Shown here: piece by piece, positions 1-10,300 of the stretch
How the letters are laid out: every line of letters starts with the position of its first letter
Position numbering within the stretch: position 1 is the stretch's first letter
Assembly: GCF_020907245.1 (NCBI RefSeq)
Contig: NZ_JAJJWH010000007.1
Location: 1 to 64,000 of the forward strand
DNA length: 64,000 bases
Reading direction: 5' to 3'
Origin: Pontibacter harenae
GTDB lineage: Bacteria > Bacteroidota > Bacteroidia > Cytophagales > Hymenobacteraceae
Notes under the pieces: generated by a model
What the model was told of the DNA's origin: nothing
The model's database searches: none
The model's input: only the letters and a program-made list of their open reading frames with translations
Program-made: the position numbers and the translations under genes

Positions 1-110
1 ACAAAAATGCAAACATCATACATTGTGAACCACAACTAAAATATTTAAGTGGTTATAGAGCTTATATCGTATAGTTTCCTGTCTTTGCAGGTTCTATATT
101 AACTCAAGAT

Positions 111-659
111 ATGTCCGCTAGCCTCCAGTTTATACTTATTAGAGATGTTGATTTTGAAGGAATGCCTGCTGTACAGCAACTTTACGAAGAAGCATTTCCT
201 ATAGAAGAGCGGCGGCAGTTCCATAAGCTGCTACAGCTCATTGGCAAGCCTAATATGTTTTTGCATGCTATCGCAGCTCATGATAATATTGTTAGCGTAT
301 GTGTGCATTGGCAGCTAAAGGAATTGCTTTACCTCGAGCACCTGGCTATTTCTCCTCAACACCAAGGCAAAGGTTATGGAAGCCAAACAATACAATGGCT
401 ACAAAAGCAGACAAAAGAGCGCATCGTGCTAGAGGTTGAGCGGCCTACAGATGCTATAACTCGTAAGCGAATCAAGTTTTATCATAAGTTAGGTTTTACC
501 TTGCACCAGGAATATCCTTACCTACAGCCTCCTTACGAGAAAACGGTGGCTCCTGTACCAATGTACCTCATGGCTCGGCCAGCTGCCACAGATGTAGCAG
601 CATTAGCAAGCATAGCCGAACTTTTAAAACAAGAGGTGTACGAGCCGTTTTATAGTTAA
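111..659 (+). CDS. GNAT family N-acetyltransferase
   Basis: A 182-residue protein of the GNAT fold, which transfers an acetyl group from acetyl-CoA to an amine; the substrate cannot be told. The acetyl-CoA pyrophosphate-binding loop is visible around residues 83-92 (HQGKGYGS), preceded by the beta strand LEHLAISP, and the C-terminal half has the usual KFYHKLGFT element. The length is typical for a single-domain GNAT. It stands alone, about 270 bases before xseA, and the gap between them shows only an AT-only weak hairpin near 801-825. No signal peptide, so it is cytoplasmic. The family call is firm; the function is unknown. Confidence 0.8.
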   Translation: MSASLQFILIRDVDFEGMPAVQQLYEEAFPIEERRQFHKLLQLIGKPNMFLHAIAAHDNIVSVCVHWQLKELLYLEHLAISPQHQGKGYGSQTIQWLQKQTKERIVLEVERPTDAITRKRIKFYHKLGFTLHQEYPYLQPPYEKTVAPVPMYLMARPAATDVAALASIAELLKQEVYEPFYS

Positions 660-929
660 TTCAAGAGATAAATAGTTAGCAGATTATTCTTTCTCAGAAG
701 CCATTTCTTTTCAAGTTCCCCCTCAATTTCCTAACTACCCACTCTATAAGCTATCTTGTATAGCCAGTTTTGCAATACTCAAGCTTGCCAGAAAATTACA
801 CTTTTTTAGGACATTTCTAAAAAAGCTAGAGCTCTGGCTTTTGACCTGCAGCAACAAAAGCTTATCTTCGGGGTTGAAAGCATGCAATCGCCTAGGTAGG
901 CCATTTTGCATTCATTATAGCTTTTCGCC

Positions 930-2495
930 ATGGCCCATTTACATATAAGTCAATCTAGCATTCGGGAAGATTACAACACGCCCCTCTCCCTGTATGAGCT
1001 GCATCAGCAGATAAAGGAAGAGCTGGAAATTGCTTTTCCTGAAAGCTACTGGGTAGTGGCTGAAATATCGCAGGTTAATTCAGATAAGCGCAAAGGCCAC
1101 TGCTACCTCAACTTAGTCGACAAAGGCGAAGACCCAAGGGGCCAGTTACAAGCACAGGCAAGAGCTACTATCTGGAGTGCCCGATTTCAGATGCTGGGTC
1201 GTTATTTTCAGGAGAAAACGGGGCAGCAACTAAAAGCTGGGTTAAAGATTCTGTTTCAGGCAAATGTGCGGTTTCATGAGCTCTACGGCATGAGTCTGGA
1301 CATTGTAAACATTGACCCGAACTATACCATTGGCGACCTGGCAAGGCAACGGCAGGAAACGTTGAAAAGACTAGAAGCCGAGGGCCTGATGACTGCAAAC
1401 AAAGCCCATGAACTGGCTTTGGTGCCACAGAAATTGGCCGTTATCTCTTCTGCTACGGCTGCAGGTTACCAGGATTTTATACATCAGTTGCATAACAATG
1501 TGCACGGCTACAGCTTTTCTACCACTCTTTTCCCTGCCACTGTGCAAGGCAACGAAGCACCTGCATCTGTAAAACGAGCCTTCAACCTTATAGCCAAATA
1601 CAAAGATCGTTTTGATGCCTGTGTCGTCATTCGTGGAGGAGGTTCCCAGACAGACCTGAGCTGCTTCGACGATTATGCCATTGCCGCCGCCATAGGCCAT
1701 TCGCCGCTGCCAGTGCTAACAGGTATCGGCCACGAGCGAGACGAGAGCATTGCAGACCTTGTAGCCCATACGCGTTTAAAAACGCCTACAGCTGTCGCTA
1801 ATTTTTTGGTTGAGCGGTTTAGAGCAGCCGAGGAGCAAGCCAAAGGTCTGATGGACAGCATCAGGATTTTCTCAGCGCAGTTAATGAAGCTGACAGGTGA
1901 TAGCTTAGAACGCCAGAGCCTACGCCTTTCGCACCTCACCAACGACTACCTGAGAACTGGAAAAGATAAGCTGGAGCAACTCTCCAAAGGTCTGCTCCTG
2001 AAGCCAAAGTTTTTCCTGGATAACCAGAAGCAACAGCTAAATACACTGGAGCAATGCGTTAAAGGAGAAACCAAAGATTTGCTGCACCAACGCGAGCGGT
2101 ACCTAAGCGAATTGGCTGTTTGTGTAGAGGGCAAGAGCCAGCGTTACCTGCACATGAAAGAACATGAGCTGAACAACTTGGTGCATTGCCTGGAAACAGA
2201 GGCCAACGATGACCTGAAACGAACGCAGCTTACTTTTGCAAAGTATAGCGAACAGCTAAAGTTTAGCACTCGCCAAAAACTGCAGACAGAGAACCATAAG
2301 CAAAACCTGCTGGAGCTGAGCATTAAGGCTAATGACCCAGAAAAGCTACTGCTAAGAGGTTATACCTTAACCTTGATAAACGGCAAAATAATTAAAAGTA
2401 TCAACGAAGTAAGAGCAGACGATGTAGTTGAAACACGGATGCAAGACGGCACCATACATAGTATAGTTGTAAACAAAGACGCAAATGACAAATAA
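930..2495 (+). CDS. xseA: Exodeoxyribonuclease VII large subunit
   Basis: Large, catalytic subunit of exonuclease VII, which degrades single-stranded DNA from both ends in complex with several XseB subunits. The N-terminal OB-fold domain covers roughly residues 18-130 (SLYELHQQIKEEL, then WVVAEISQVN). The catalytic domain carries the family signatures RGGGS at 235-239, GIGHERDESIAD at 265-276 and KTPTA at 284-288. Residues 300-460 form a long helical, probably coiled-coil region that binds XseB, and a C-terminal beta segment (LLRGYTLTLINGKII) is present. At 521 residues it is longer than the E. coli protein (456), mainly through extra helical repeats. The end overlaps xseB by 11 bases, so the two are co-translated. 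Confidence 0.95.
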   Translation: MAHLHISQSSIREDYNTPLSLYELHQQIKEELEIAFPESYWVVAEISQVNSDKRKGHCYLNLVDKGEDPRGQLQAQARATIWSARFQMLGRYFQEKTGQQLKAGLKILFQANVRFHELYGMSLDIVNIDPNYTIGDLARQRQETLKRLEAEGLMTANKAHELALVPQKLAVISSATAAGYQDFIHQLHNNVHGYSFSTTLFPATVQGNEAPASVKRAFNLIAKYKDRFDACVVIRGGGSQTDLSCFDDYAIAAAIGHSPLPVLTGIGHERDESIADLVAHTRLKTPTAVANFLVERFRAAEEQAKGLMDSIRIFSAQLMKLTGDSLERQSLRLSHLTNDYLRTGKDKLEQLSKGLLLKPKFFLDNQKQQLNTLEQCVKGETKDLLHQRERYLSELAVCVEGKSQRYLHMKEHELNNLVHCLETEANDDLKRTQLTFAKYSEQLKFSTRQKLQTENHKQNLLELSIKANDPEKLLLRGYTLTLINGKIIKSINEVRADDVVETRMQDGTIHSIVVNKDANDK

Positions 2496-2754
2496 AGACA
2501 TAAACAGCATGACTTACCGTGAGGCAACGCAGGAGTTGGAGGAAATACTTCGTGCCATCGAAAATGATACCGTAGATGTAGATGAGCTGACACAGAAAGT
2601 GCAGCGTTCCTCGCAGCTCATCAAATTGTGTAAAGACAAGCTCCGTAGCGCTGAGAACGCCATAAACCAAGTGTTTAACGAAGAGAACTGTGAAGAACCT
2701 GCTACAAAGGTAACCGAGGCAAAGTCTGGTCCTGAAAACGGAAAGCTTTTCTAA
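2485..2754 (+). CDS. xseB: Exodeoxyribonuclease VII small subunit
   Basis: An 89-residue small subunit of exonuclease VII. The pattern TYREATQELEEILRAIEN followed by VDVDELTQKVQRSSQLIK is the conserved helical hairpin of XseB, which wraps on the coiled coil of XseA. The C-terminal 20 residues are a polar tail of no recognised function. It overlaps the end of xseA by 11 bases, indicating translational coupling. A second possible start lies at 2509 (MTYREA), which would also give a complete domain. The pair ends at the strong hairpin terminator just downstream. Confidence 0.93.
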   Translation: MTNKDINSMTYREATQELEEILRAIENDTVDVDELTQKVQRSSQLIKLCKDKLRSAENAINQVFNEENCEEPATKVTEAKSGPENGKLF

Positions 2755-2770
2755 AACTTTGCATTTCTGC

Positions 2771-2815
2771 AAAAACAACGAGGCCATCCTGCTAAAGGAT
2801 GGCCTCGTTGTTTTT
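2771..2815. terminator. Bidirectional terminator between xseB and otsAB
   Basis: Perfect inverted repeat with 19-base arms (2771-2789 and 2797-2815) around a 7-base loop. It is flanked by an A run on the left and a T run on the right, so it can terminate both the xseAB transcript and the convergent minus-strand otsAB transcript. Confidence 0.9.
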
Positions 2816-2831
2816 TATGCTTTTCTAAAAT

Positions 2832-5042
2832 TTATAATGTTGATTTTTGTGGCTTTTTGGTCGTCTTTTTTTCTACTAAGCGCTCCAGCATACGTCTGGT
2901 TTCTGCGCAGTTGTCGAGGTGGAATTTGGCAACGGAGTAAGCAGTACCTACTTTCACAGTATAGGCATCGCGTGGCATTGCTTTAAAGATGTCTTCATCT
3001 CCCCAATCATCGCCAACAGCCAGTACAAAGTCGTGAGGCAACAGGTTGAGCCAACGTGAAGTTGCTTTTCCTTTATTTACCTCGTTTACTTTCACCTCTA
3101 CCGCCATCTGGCCATCCAGCACTTGCAGGTTGCTGTCGCTAGCCAAGAAGTTCAGGTGGCTTACCAATTCCCGTGCTCGCAGTTCACCAAGGCCTGTCTC
3201 CACTCTACGGTAGTGCCAAACCAGCGAATAGTCTTTTTCTTCTATAAATGAACTTGGCGTACGATCTACATACAGGTCTAGAATCGGACGTACATCGCGT
3301 TTCCAATCATCAATCAAACTCAGGAGTGTCTGCCAACCCGTATTACGCTGCTTCACCCACACACCATGCTCTGCAATAAGGTCGATGTTCAGGTGGCCCA
3401 GCCAGGCTTGCATAATATCCTTATCGCGGCTACTCATAACCACCACCCTGTTTTTAGGGTTGCTGCTAAGGTCATCCAGCAGTTGTAGCAGATCTTCGTC
3501 TGGCCTAGACATCATTGGCTTGGTCTGGTAATCTACCAACGCACCGTCATACTCCAGGAAGAATAGCCTTGTGCTTGAATTTGCATAAGAATCGCTCAGT
3601 TCCTGGAAGCTAGCCTCATCTAGGTAATTGGTAGCCATAGACATTTGCTTCAGCTTCACATAAGACAGCCTGTCCATAAACAAGCTAACCCAATGGTGAA
3701 TGTTATAACGCTTCAGCGACTCTTGCATGTTTGAAATATGCTGCTTCTGCTCCTCCTCTGGCATAGTTAGCGCCTGGTAAATAGTATCTACCATCTGGCG
3801 CACATCGTTCGGATTTATAAGTAAGGCATCAGAAAGCTCTTTAGAAGCACCCGCCATCTCACTTAGTATCAGTACGCCGTTTTGGTCTAGCTTACTGGCT
3901 ATGTACTCCTTACATACTAAGTTCATACCATCGCGCATAGGAGTAACCAAAGCCACATCAGCCATTCTATAGAAGGCAGAAAGTGTTTCTAGCGGATAAG
4001 AGCGATAGAAATATTGTATTGGGTTCCAGTTGATGTGACTATACCTACCGTTTATACGGCCAACCAATTCATCAACTTCTTCTTTCAATTCTTTGTATTT
4101 CTCTACCGCATCTCTCGATGGCACCACGAGCATCACCAGTGTTACTTTTTCATGAAACTCAGGATGCTGCTCCAGGAATAACTCAAATGCTAGTAGTCGC
4201 TGCGGTATACCTTTCGAATAATCCAGGCGGTCTATAGAAAGGATAATCTTTTGTGCATTAAGATTCTTTCGGAATATTTCTTCTCTTTTCAGTACCTCTG
4301 TAGAGGCAGCTGTAGAAGCATATTTTTCATAGTCTATTCCCATCGGGAAAGAGTCTACAAGCAGCGAACGGTTACCTGTGTTTATCCAGCCGTGCATACC
4401 GCCGTAGCCAATCAACCTGTTCACCGAGCTCAGAAAGTGGCGCATATCATCGTAGGTATGGAAACCGATCAGGTCGGAGCCCAACATGCCTTCCAAAATT
4501 TCTTTACGCCACGGCAGTAGTCGGAATACTTCGTAAGACGGGAAAGGAATATGCTGGAAGAAGCCGATGGTAACATCTGGCAACTGTTCGCGAAGCATAG
4601 AGGGCAACAGAAGCAACTGGTAATCGTGCACCCAAATGGTATCACCAGGCGATGCCATTTTCATTACCTCTTCGCAATATTTCTGGTTTACCTCAACATA
4701 CGTCTCCCATAGTTTCTGCTCGTAAATAGCATACTGACTAAAGTAGTGAAAAGTAGGCCAAAGTGTTTCGTTGCTAAACCCTTCGTAAAACTCCTTTATT
4801 TCAGTTTCAGTCAGAAAAACAGGGTACATGTTCTCACCTTCCAGATCGGAAACGATTTGCTGCTGCTTTTCTTTCTGCTCAATAACCATACCTGGCCAAC
4901 CTATCCAAAGATTGTCTTTTTGCTTATAGATCGACCCCAAGCCTGTTGCCAAGCCCCCTTCACTTGTCTGATAGTTCAGTTTCCCATCTTTCTCCTGGAG
5001 CTTTACAGGAAGTCTATTCGATACAATAATCAGTTTAGCCAT
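2832..5042 (-). CDS. otsA: Trehalose-6-phosphate synthase / phosphatase-like fusion (OtsA-OtsB)
   Basis: Makes trehalose-6-phosphate from UDP-glucose and glucose-6-phosphate in the cytoplasm. I use the start at [13 protein letters not shown], where the family begins; an in-frame start 11 codons upstream (5075) is possible. The GT20 synthase half (about 470 residues) has GGLATGL near the N-terminus, [15 protein letters not shown] (the Arg and Lys that contact the phosphates) and [11 protein letters not shown]. The C-terminal HAD domain has motif [12 protein letters not shown] and the NKGKAT lysine. In motif I, however, the usual nucleophile Asp is Glu (LEYDGAL in place of LDYDGTL; residue 497 from this start), so the phosphatase may be inactive. 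It stands alone; MscS lies divergently upstream. The synthase call is firm, the phosphatase activity doubtful. Confidence 0.92.
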   Translation of the reverse strand: MAKLIIVSNRLPVKLQEKDGKLNYQTSEGGLATGLGSIYKQKDNLWIGWPGMVIEQKEKQQQIVSDLEGENMYPVFLTETEIKEFYEGFSNETLWPTFHYFSQYAIYEQKLWETYVEVNQKYCEEVMKMASPGDTIWVHDYQLLLLPSMLREQLPDVTIGFFQHIPFPSYEVFRLLPWRKEILEGMLGSDLIGFHTYDDMRHFLSSVNRLIGYGGMHGWINTGNRSLLVDSFPMGIDYEKYASTAASTEVLKREEIFRKNLNAQKIILSIDRLDYSKGIPQRLLAFELFLEQHPEFHEKVTLVMLVVPSRDAVEKYKELKEEVDELVGRINGRYSHINWNPIQYFYRSYPLETLSAFYRMADVALVTPMRDGMNLVCKEYIASKLDQNGVLILSEMAGASKELSDALLINPNDVRQMVDTIYQALTMPEEEQKQHISNMQESLKRYNIHHWVSLFMDRLSYVKLKQMSMATNYLDEASFQELSDSYANSSTRLFFLEYDGALVDYQTKPMMSRPDEDLLQLLDDLSSNPKNRVVVMSSRDKDIMQAWLGHLNIDLIAEHGVWVKQRNTGWQTLLSLIDDWKRDVRPILDLYVDRTPSSFIEEKDYSLVWHYRRVETGLGELRARELVSHLNFLASDSNLQVLDGQMAVEVKVNEVNKGKATSRWLNLLPHDFVLAVGDDWGDEDIFKAMPRDAYTVKVGTAYSVAKFHLDNCAETRRMLERLVEKKTTKKPQKSTL

Positions 5043-5354
5043 GTATTTGCTATTTGTTCTTTTTATAGCCAGCAATAGCTCTCATTTTTAAAGCTACTGC
5101 TTTCAAGAGTCAGTTTATATTTATTTTAGACGTTTAGCAGGTTAAAAACCCAACTTATCTATAGTTTATACGGATAATGTGTAGCATTCGTTCTATATAT
5201 ATAGTTTACCAACTATAAAACAGTAATTTTCAAGCTTCTAATTTCCTGGGACGGCAACCATCTGGTTAAAACCTATAACCCGTTTAAGAAGTATTTCTGC
5301 TGATAGACCTTAATTTACACCCTTTTTCCCGCTAAAACAAATTATTCACATTGC

Positions 5355-6437
5355 ATGGAAAGATTAAATGCGCTCTTCAATAACCTTGACTATTTAGCCA
5401 TTGGCACATTGATTATATCTTTGGCGGCAGTAATTGGCTGGCTGGTAAAGCTTATTATTTTTAAGTTACTCAACCTATACAACAGGCATTCCAACCCTCA
5501 CTTTCTGAAGTCTGTTGTAAAGCATCTGAACGGCCCTTTCACCGCCTTTCTGCCAATGCTCTTCGCTACCATTTCATTGCAACTCACTCCCTTTACTGAG
5601 CACCAATTAGAATCCTTTAGAAGAATTTTTGAACTGGTAAATATTGCAGTTTTCGGCTGGATACTCATCAAGATTATCTATGTAGCCCAGGACATGGTGC
5701 AGCAAAAATTCGAAATTACGAAAGAAGACAACTTTCGGGAAAGGAAGGTAATCACACAGCTTTCCTTTATCAGAAAGTTGGCTATCACCATCATTACTTT
5801 TGTTACTGTCGCACTTATTCTGTTAACATTTGAGCCTGTCCGTAAACTGGGAACAGGTCTGCTTACCTCAGCAGGTATTGCAGGTATAGTGGTGGGTTTA
5901 GCCGCCCAGCAGTCCATAGCAAACTTACTGGCAGGTTTGCAACTCGCCTTTACCCAGCCCCTGCGCATAGACGATGTATTGGTAGTGGAAGGTGAGTGGG
6001 GACGTGTTGAAGAAGTAACATTGACGTATGTAGTCTTGCGCATCTGGGACAACCGTCGCCTGATTTTGCCCCTGAAATATTTTATAGAGAAGCCCTTTCA
6101 GAACTGGACCAGAACAGCCGCTGATTTGCTAGGCACCGTGTTTCTTTACACCGATTATACTGTACCCATAGAGGAACTCCGTAAAGAACTAGACAGAATA
6201 CTGGCTGGCACAAAGCTCTGGGATGGCCGTGTCTCTCTTATTCAAGTTACAGATTCTCTAGAGCAAACCTTGCAGCTAAGAATTCTGCTAAGCGCTCAAA
6301 ACTCCGCCATCGCTTTTGATCTGCGCTGCCTTGTGCGGGAAAAGATGATCACCTTTATTCAGCAAAACTATCCATCAGCTTTGCCTAGAACCAGAACAGA
6401 ATTAGTGGGAGAAAGCTTTTCAAAGTTCATGAAATAG
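5355..6437 (+). CDS. Mechanosensitive ion channel, MscS family
   Basis: An inner-membrane channel that opens when membrane tension rises in hypo-osmotic shock. Membrane segments lie near residues 18-38, 60-80, 95-115 and 135-155. The pore helix is clear: a Gly/Ala-rich stretch around residues 170-195 (TSAGIAGIVVGLAAQQSIAN), followed by the MscS beta domain (IDDVLVVEGEWGRVEEVTLTY, then RRLILPLKYFIEKPFQNW). At 360 residues it is slightly longer than E. coli MscS (286) and matches the small MscS-like group. It is divergent from otsAB, with 312 bases between starts. The pairing of a tension valve with compatible-solute synthesis suggests a shared osmotic role, which is inferred. Confidence 0.92.
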   Translation: MERLNALFNNLDYLAIGTLIISLAAVIGWLVKLIIFKLLNLYNRHSNPHFLKSVVKHLNGPFTAFLPMLFATISLQLTPFTEHQLESFRRIFELVNIAVFGWILIKIIYVAQDMVQQKFEITKEDNFRERKVITQLSFIRKLAITIITFVTVALILLTFEPVRKLGTGLLTSAGIAGIVVGLAAQQSIANLLAGLQLAFTQPLRIDDVLVVEGEWGRVEEVTLTYVVLRIWDNRRLILPLKYFIEKPFQNWTRTAADLLGTVFLYTDYTVPIEELRKELDRILAGTKLWDGRVSLIQVTDSLEQTLQLRILLSAQNSAIAFDLRCLVREKMITFIQQNYPSALPRTRTELVGESFSKFMK

Positions 6438-6572
6438 TTTAAACTTACCTCCTGCCTTTCGCCTGCTTTAAACTGGGGCGCAAGCAAAGGCAGGCACAGG
6501 TATCCAAACAACTATAACTATTTACATCTAACCATTAAGTGTGCTTCAGCATACTTTCGGAACAACCTCACT

Positions 6573-7172
6573 ATGAACATTTTTGAAGACATAGATCCTA
6601 GCATTGTGGAGTGGGTAATTATACCTGCTCTTATTTTTATGGCCCGTATCATAGATGTAACGCTGGGCACGCTGCGCATTGTGTTTATTTCTAAGGGAGA
6701 TAAAATGTTAGCACCTTTACTAGGCTTTGTTGAAGTGCTGATTTGGTTGATAGCTATTACGCAGGTAATGCAAAACCTGAACAATGTCGCATCTTACCTA
6801 GCTTGGGCGGGTGGCTTTGCAACGGGTAACTTTCTAGGTTTGCGCATAGAACAGAAACTGGCACTGGGGCAGGTGGTAGTGCGAGTTATAACTGCTGAGC
6901 CCGCCGACGGGCTTATCGAAAGGCTGATCAGTAAAGGTTACCGCCTCACTTGCCTCGATGCACACGGCACGCGCGGCAAAGTACATTTGCTGTTCATGAT
7001 TGTGAAGCGGAAAAAGCTGCAAAAAGTACTCGATATTATCCGTGGTTTCAACCCACAGGCTTTTTATACAATAGAGGATGTTCGTTCTGTTTCAGAAGTA
7101 GATTTACCCCAGGAAGAAAGCCAGCGCAAAACATCTTTCCGAAAGTTCTTTCCGCTAAAAAAAGGAAAATAA
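6573..7172 (+). CDS. UPF0316 / DUF2179 membrane protein
   Basis: A 199-residue protein with three hydrophobic N-terminal segments (about residues 12-32, 45-65 and 72-90) and a soluble C-terminal domain (about 95-175) of the DUF2179 type, containing the stretch KGYRLTCLDAHGTRGKVHLL. The family motif RIIDVTLGTLRI in the first helix is conserved in UPF0316 proteins. The role is unknown; the soluble domain recurs in other bacterial membrane proteins and is suspected to bind a ligand. The last 20 residues are basic. It lies between mscS and the PAS kinase, all on the plus strand but with gaps over 130 bases, so operon membership is uncertain. Confidence 0.85.
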   Translation: MNIFEDIDPSIVEWVIIPALIFMARIIDVTLGTLRIVFISKGDKMLAPLLGFVEVLIWLIAITQVMQNLNNVASYLAWAGGFATGNFLGLRIEQKLALGQVVVRVITAEPADGLIERLISKGYRLTCLDAHGTRGKVHLLFMIVKRKKLQKVLDIIRGFNPQAFYTIEDVRSVSEVDLPQEESQRKTSFRKFFPLKKGK

Positions 7173-7350
7173 GCTTTGCCTTTTTAAGATTGGATAGGCA
7201 GTTCAATACGCCCTTTCGTAACGGTACGGTATTACGAACTGTCCTTTCTGCTTTCTCCTGAACCTAATATCCTGTTATAGTAGTATTATAACAATAAAAT
7301 ATTGCCTTTGAAATCAGGGCAAAAGCCGTTAGCCTTAAACAGACCTTCTC

Positions 7351-10300
7351 ATGAAAGCTACTGCCACCTTACCAAAACAAGTGCTGAAAGCATTCGAGTC
7401 GGTGCCAGACTTATACCTCATCCTTTCACCAGACCTTGTTATATTCACTGCCTCAGATGCTTACCTGCAGGCTACCCGTACCGAACGCAACACGATAGAG
7501 GGAAAATACATCTTCGACGTTTTTCCAGAGAACCCAGCCGCCAAGGAAGCAAATGCTGTCAATAACCTTAAAGCTTCCTTTCAACAAGTGCTCTCCTCAA
7601 AAAAACCTCACCGCATGGCTGTGCAGCAATATGATTTGCAGTTGACAGACGATAAGTTTGAAACCAGGTATTGGGAGCCAACTAATACCCCAGTGCTGGA
7701 TAAAAAGGGAGAAGTCCATTATATCATACACAAGGTAGAAGACTGCACCGAACGGGAAGTAAACAAGCAGCGGGTGGAGGTTTTAGAGCAGGAAGTACAC
7801 AAAAAGCAATTGCAGGAAAGAGAAGAGTTTCTGAAAAGCGCAGAAATTATTGGCCACACTGGTAGCTACGAAGGCGACTTTACTACCATGCAATTCCTCT
7901 TCTCCGAGAACATGTATCGTTTACTTGGTCGCGAACCTTATTCGTTTACTCCTACCATAGATTATATAGATTCGATTTCTGTTCCAGAGGATGCGCTAGA
8001 GATACATAAGATTTTAGATGAAGCCGTCAAAAACAAAGCCTCTTACAAGTACTTCCGCAGGGTATACTGGCCAAACGGAGAAATACACCACATCGTTAGC
8101 CGAGGCAAAGTCATTTATGATGAGCAAGGCAAACCAAGTAAACTGTACGGCACAGCACATGATATAACAGAGGCTATCAATTTCCAGAACGAACTAAAAG
8201 CTGGCAAAGAGCTGCTGCAATCGGTTTTCGAAACATCGTTTAGCGGCATTGTGGTGGTAAACAGCATCCGCAACAAAGCAAATGAAATAATTGATTTTGA
8301 ATACAGGCTATCAAATAGAATAGCCTCAGAATTGCTAAAACCCGAGCTTATAGGTAAAAGAGCCAGCGAAGTTTTACCTGGTCTGAAAGCAGAAGGCTTC
8401 TTCAGCACTTTTAGGAATGTTGTTGATACTGGGCAGCCAGTTGATTTTGAAAATTACTACAATGCTGATGGTTATAAGAACTGGTTTCGCATTACTGCTC
8501 AGAAGTTAGAAGACGGGCTTTTAATCAGTTTTGAAGACATCTCAGAGCGTAAACTCACCGAACAAAATCTTAAGGAAGAGCAGCGTCGTCTGAAAGATGC
8601 ACAGGCCCTGGGGCGTATTGGCTACTTCGAAAGAAAGATTTCCGATGACACATTCTTTTGGTCTGATGAATTGTTTCGGATACATGGCCTGGAACCGCAG
8701 AGTGAGGAAATTACATTGGAGCGTGTACTCTCTTTTATGCATCCACACGACCGCCCCGAAATGGAAAACGCGATTATGAACCTCCGTAATACAGGCGATC
8801 CATTAGACAAAACCCTTAGGATTGTAAGAGCAGATGGTGACATCAGGTATGTACATAGAAGAGTTCAGATTTTAGAAGATAAAAATGGCCAACCCTATAA
8901 ACACTATGGCACAGTACAGGATATTACAGAGCAGAAAAAGGCAGAGGAAAAAATTGCCAAGCGGGAGGCCCAGTACCGTACACTAGTAAATAATACGCCC
9001 GACAGCATTTCGCGCTGGAATAAAAACATGAAACTGATTTTCGCCAACGCAGCATTTGAAAGTAAATCTGGGCTCCTTAACGAGTACCTATTCGGAAAGG
9101 ATATAAACGGAATGGTCCAGCAAAACACAATTGCCCTGCCCTGGATAAAAAGCCTTCGTAAAGTTTTTGATACAGGAAAAGCTGTAGAGCATCATAATTC
9201 TTTCCCTACCCCTCATGGCAAATCTCATTTTCACTCCAGATTGGTACCAGAGAAAAACGCTGCTGGCGAAGTAGAGACTGTACTAGCCATTGCCCGCGAC
9301 ATAACAGAACTCAAAAATGTAGAGCAGGAAGTTATTCGGGTAAAAGAGGAGCTGGCACAAAAGGCCACCGATAAATACCTCTCCCTCTTCAACTCTATGG
9401 AGCAAGCTTTTGGTATTGCGGAGCTTATCTTTGACAAACAAGACAACCCAACAGACTTCCGTTGGCTGGAATTAAACCCGCAGTTTTTAAATCTTACAGT
9501 GTTTTCGCAAACAGAAATATTAAGTGGCAAAACAGTACGCCAGGTTGCGCCAAATACCGAAGAGGTATGGTTTAAGCGTTATGGAGAAGTAGCCAAAACA
9601 GGTAAAGCTATTCATTTCGAGGCACACTCGCCTTCGCTGGGAAAATGGTTTGAGGTGAATGCTTTCCGAACAGGCAACCCAGCGGACCGACAAGTGGCAG
9701 TGCTGTTTAGTGATGTAACGGCACGTAAGCAGAATGAGCAAGCCTTAAGAGATGCGCAGGAAAGCTTAACTATAGCGGTTGAAGCGGCAGCTATGGGAAC
9801 CTGGAACTTGGATATAATACAAGATCTTTCAGGACACAGAAACCTGCGCCACGACCAAATATTTGGATATAGTATACCACAAAAAGATTGGAGTTTAAAA
9901 GTAGCCCGACGCCATATTGTAGAAGAGGACCAGGAAATTTTCGACGCAGCTATTTCCCGCGCAATGGAAACAGGAGAACTAAGTTTTGAAGTGCGCACCC
10001 GCTGGACTGACGGAAGCGTTCATTGGGTAGCTGCCAAAGGCCGCATCTACTTCGACGAAAATGGAAAGCCTGTTTGCGGCGCAGGCGTTAACTTCGACAT
10101 TACCGAACGAAAACTTATAGAAAAACAGCTTCAACAGTTCAATGTAAAGCTAGAGCAGCAAGTAGAGGAGCGCACCCTTGCGTTGAAGGAGAGTAAAGAG
10201 CTGCTTCAATCTATTGTGGAGGTCTCTTTGTCTGGCATCAGCGTTTTTCAAGCCGTCCGAAATGCTGAAGGAAAAATTGAGGATTTTGTGTGGGTACTTG

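Noticed and set aside
801-825. AT-only hairpin after the first acetyltransferase gene
   Set aside because: The stem has almost no GC and lies 140 bases past the stop; too weak to call as a terminator.
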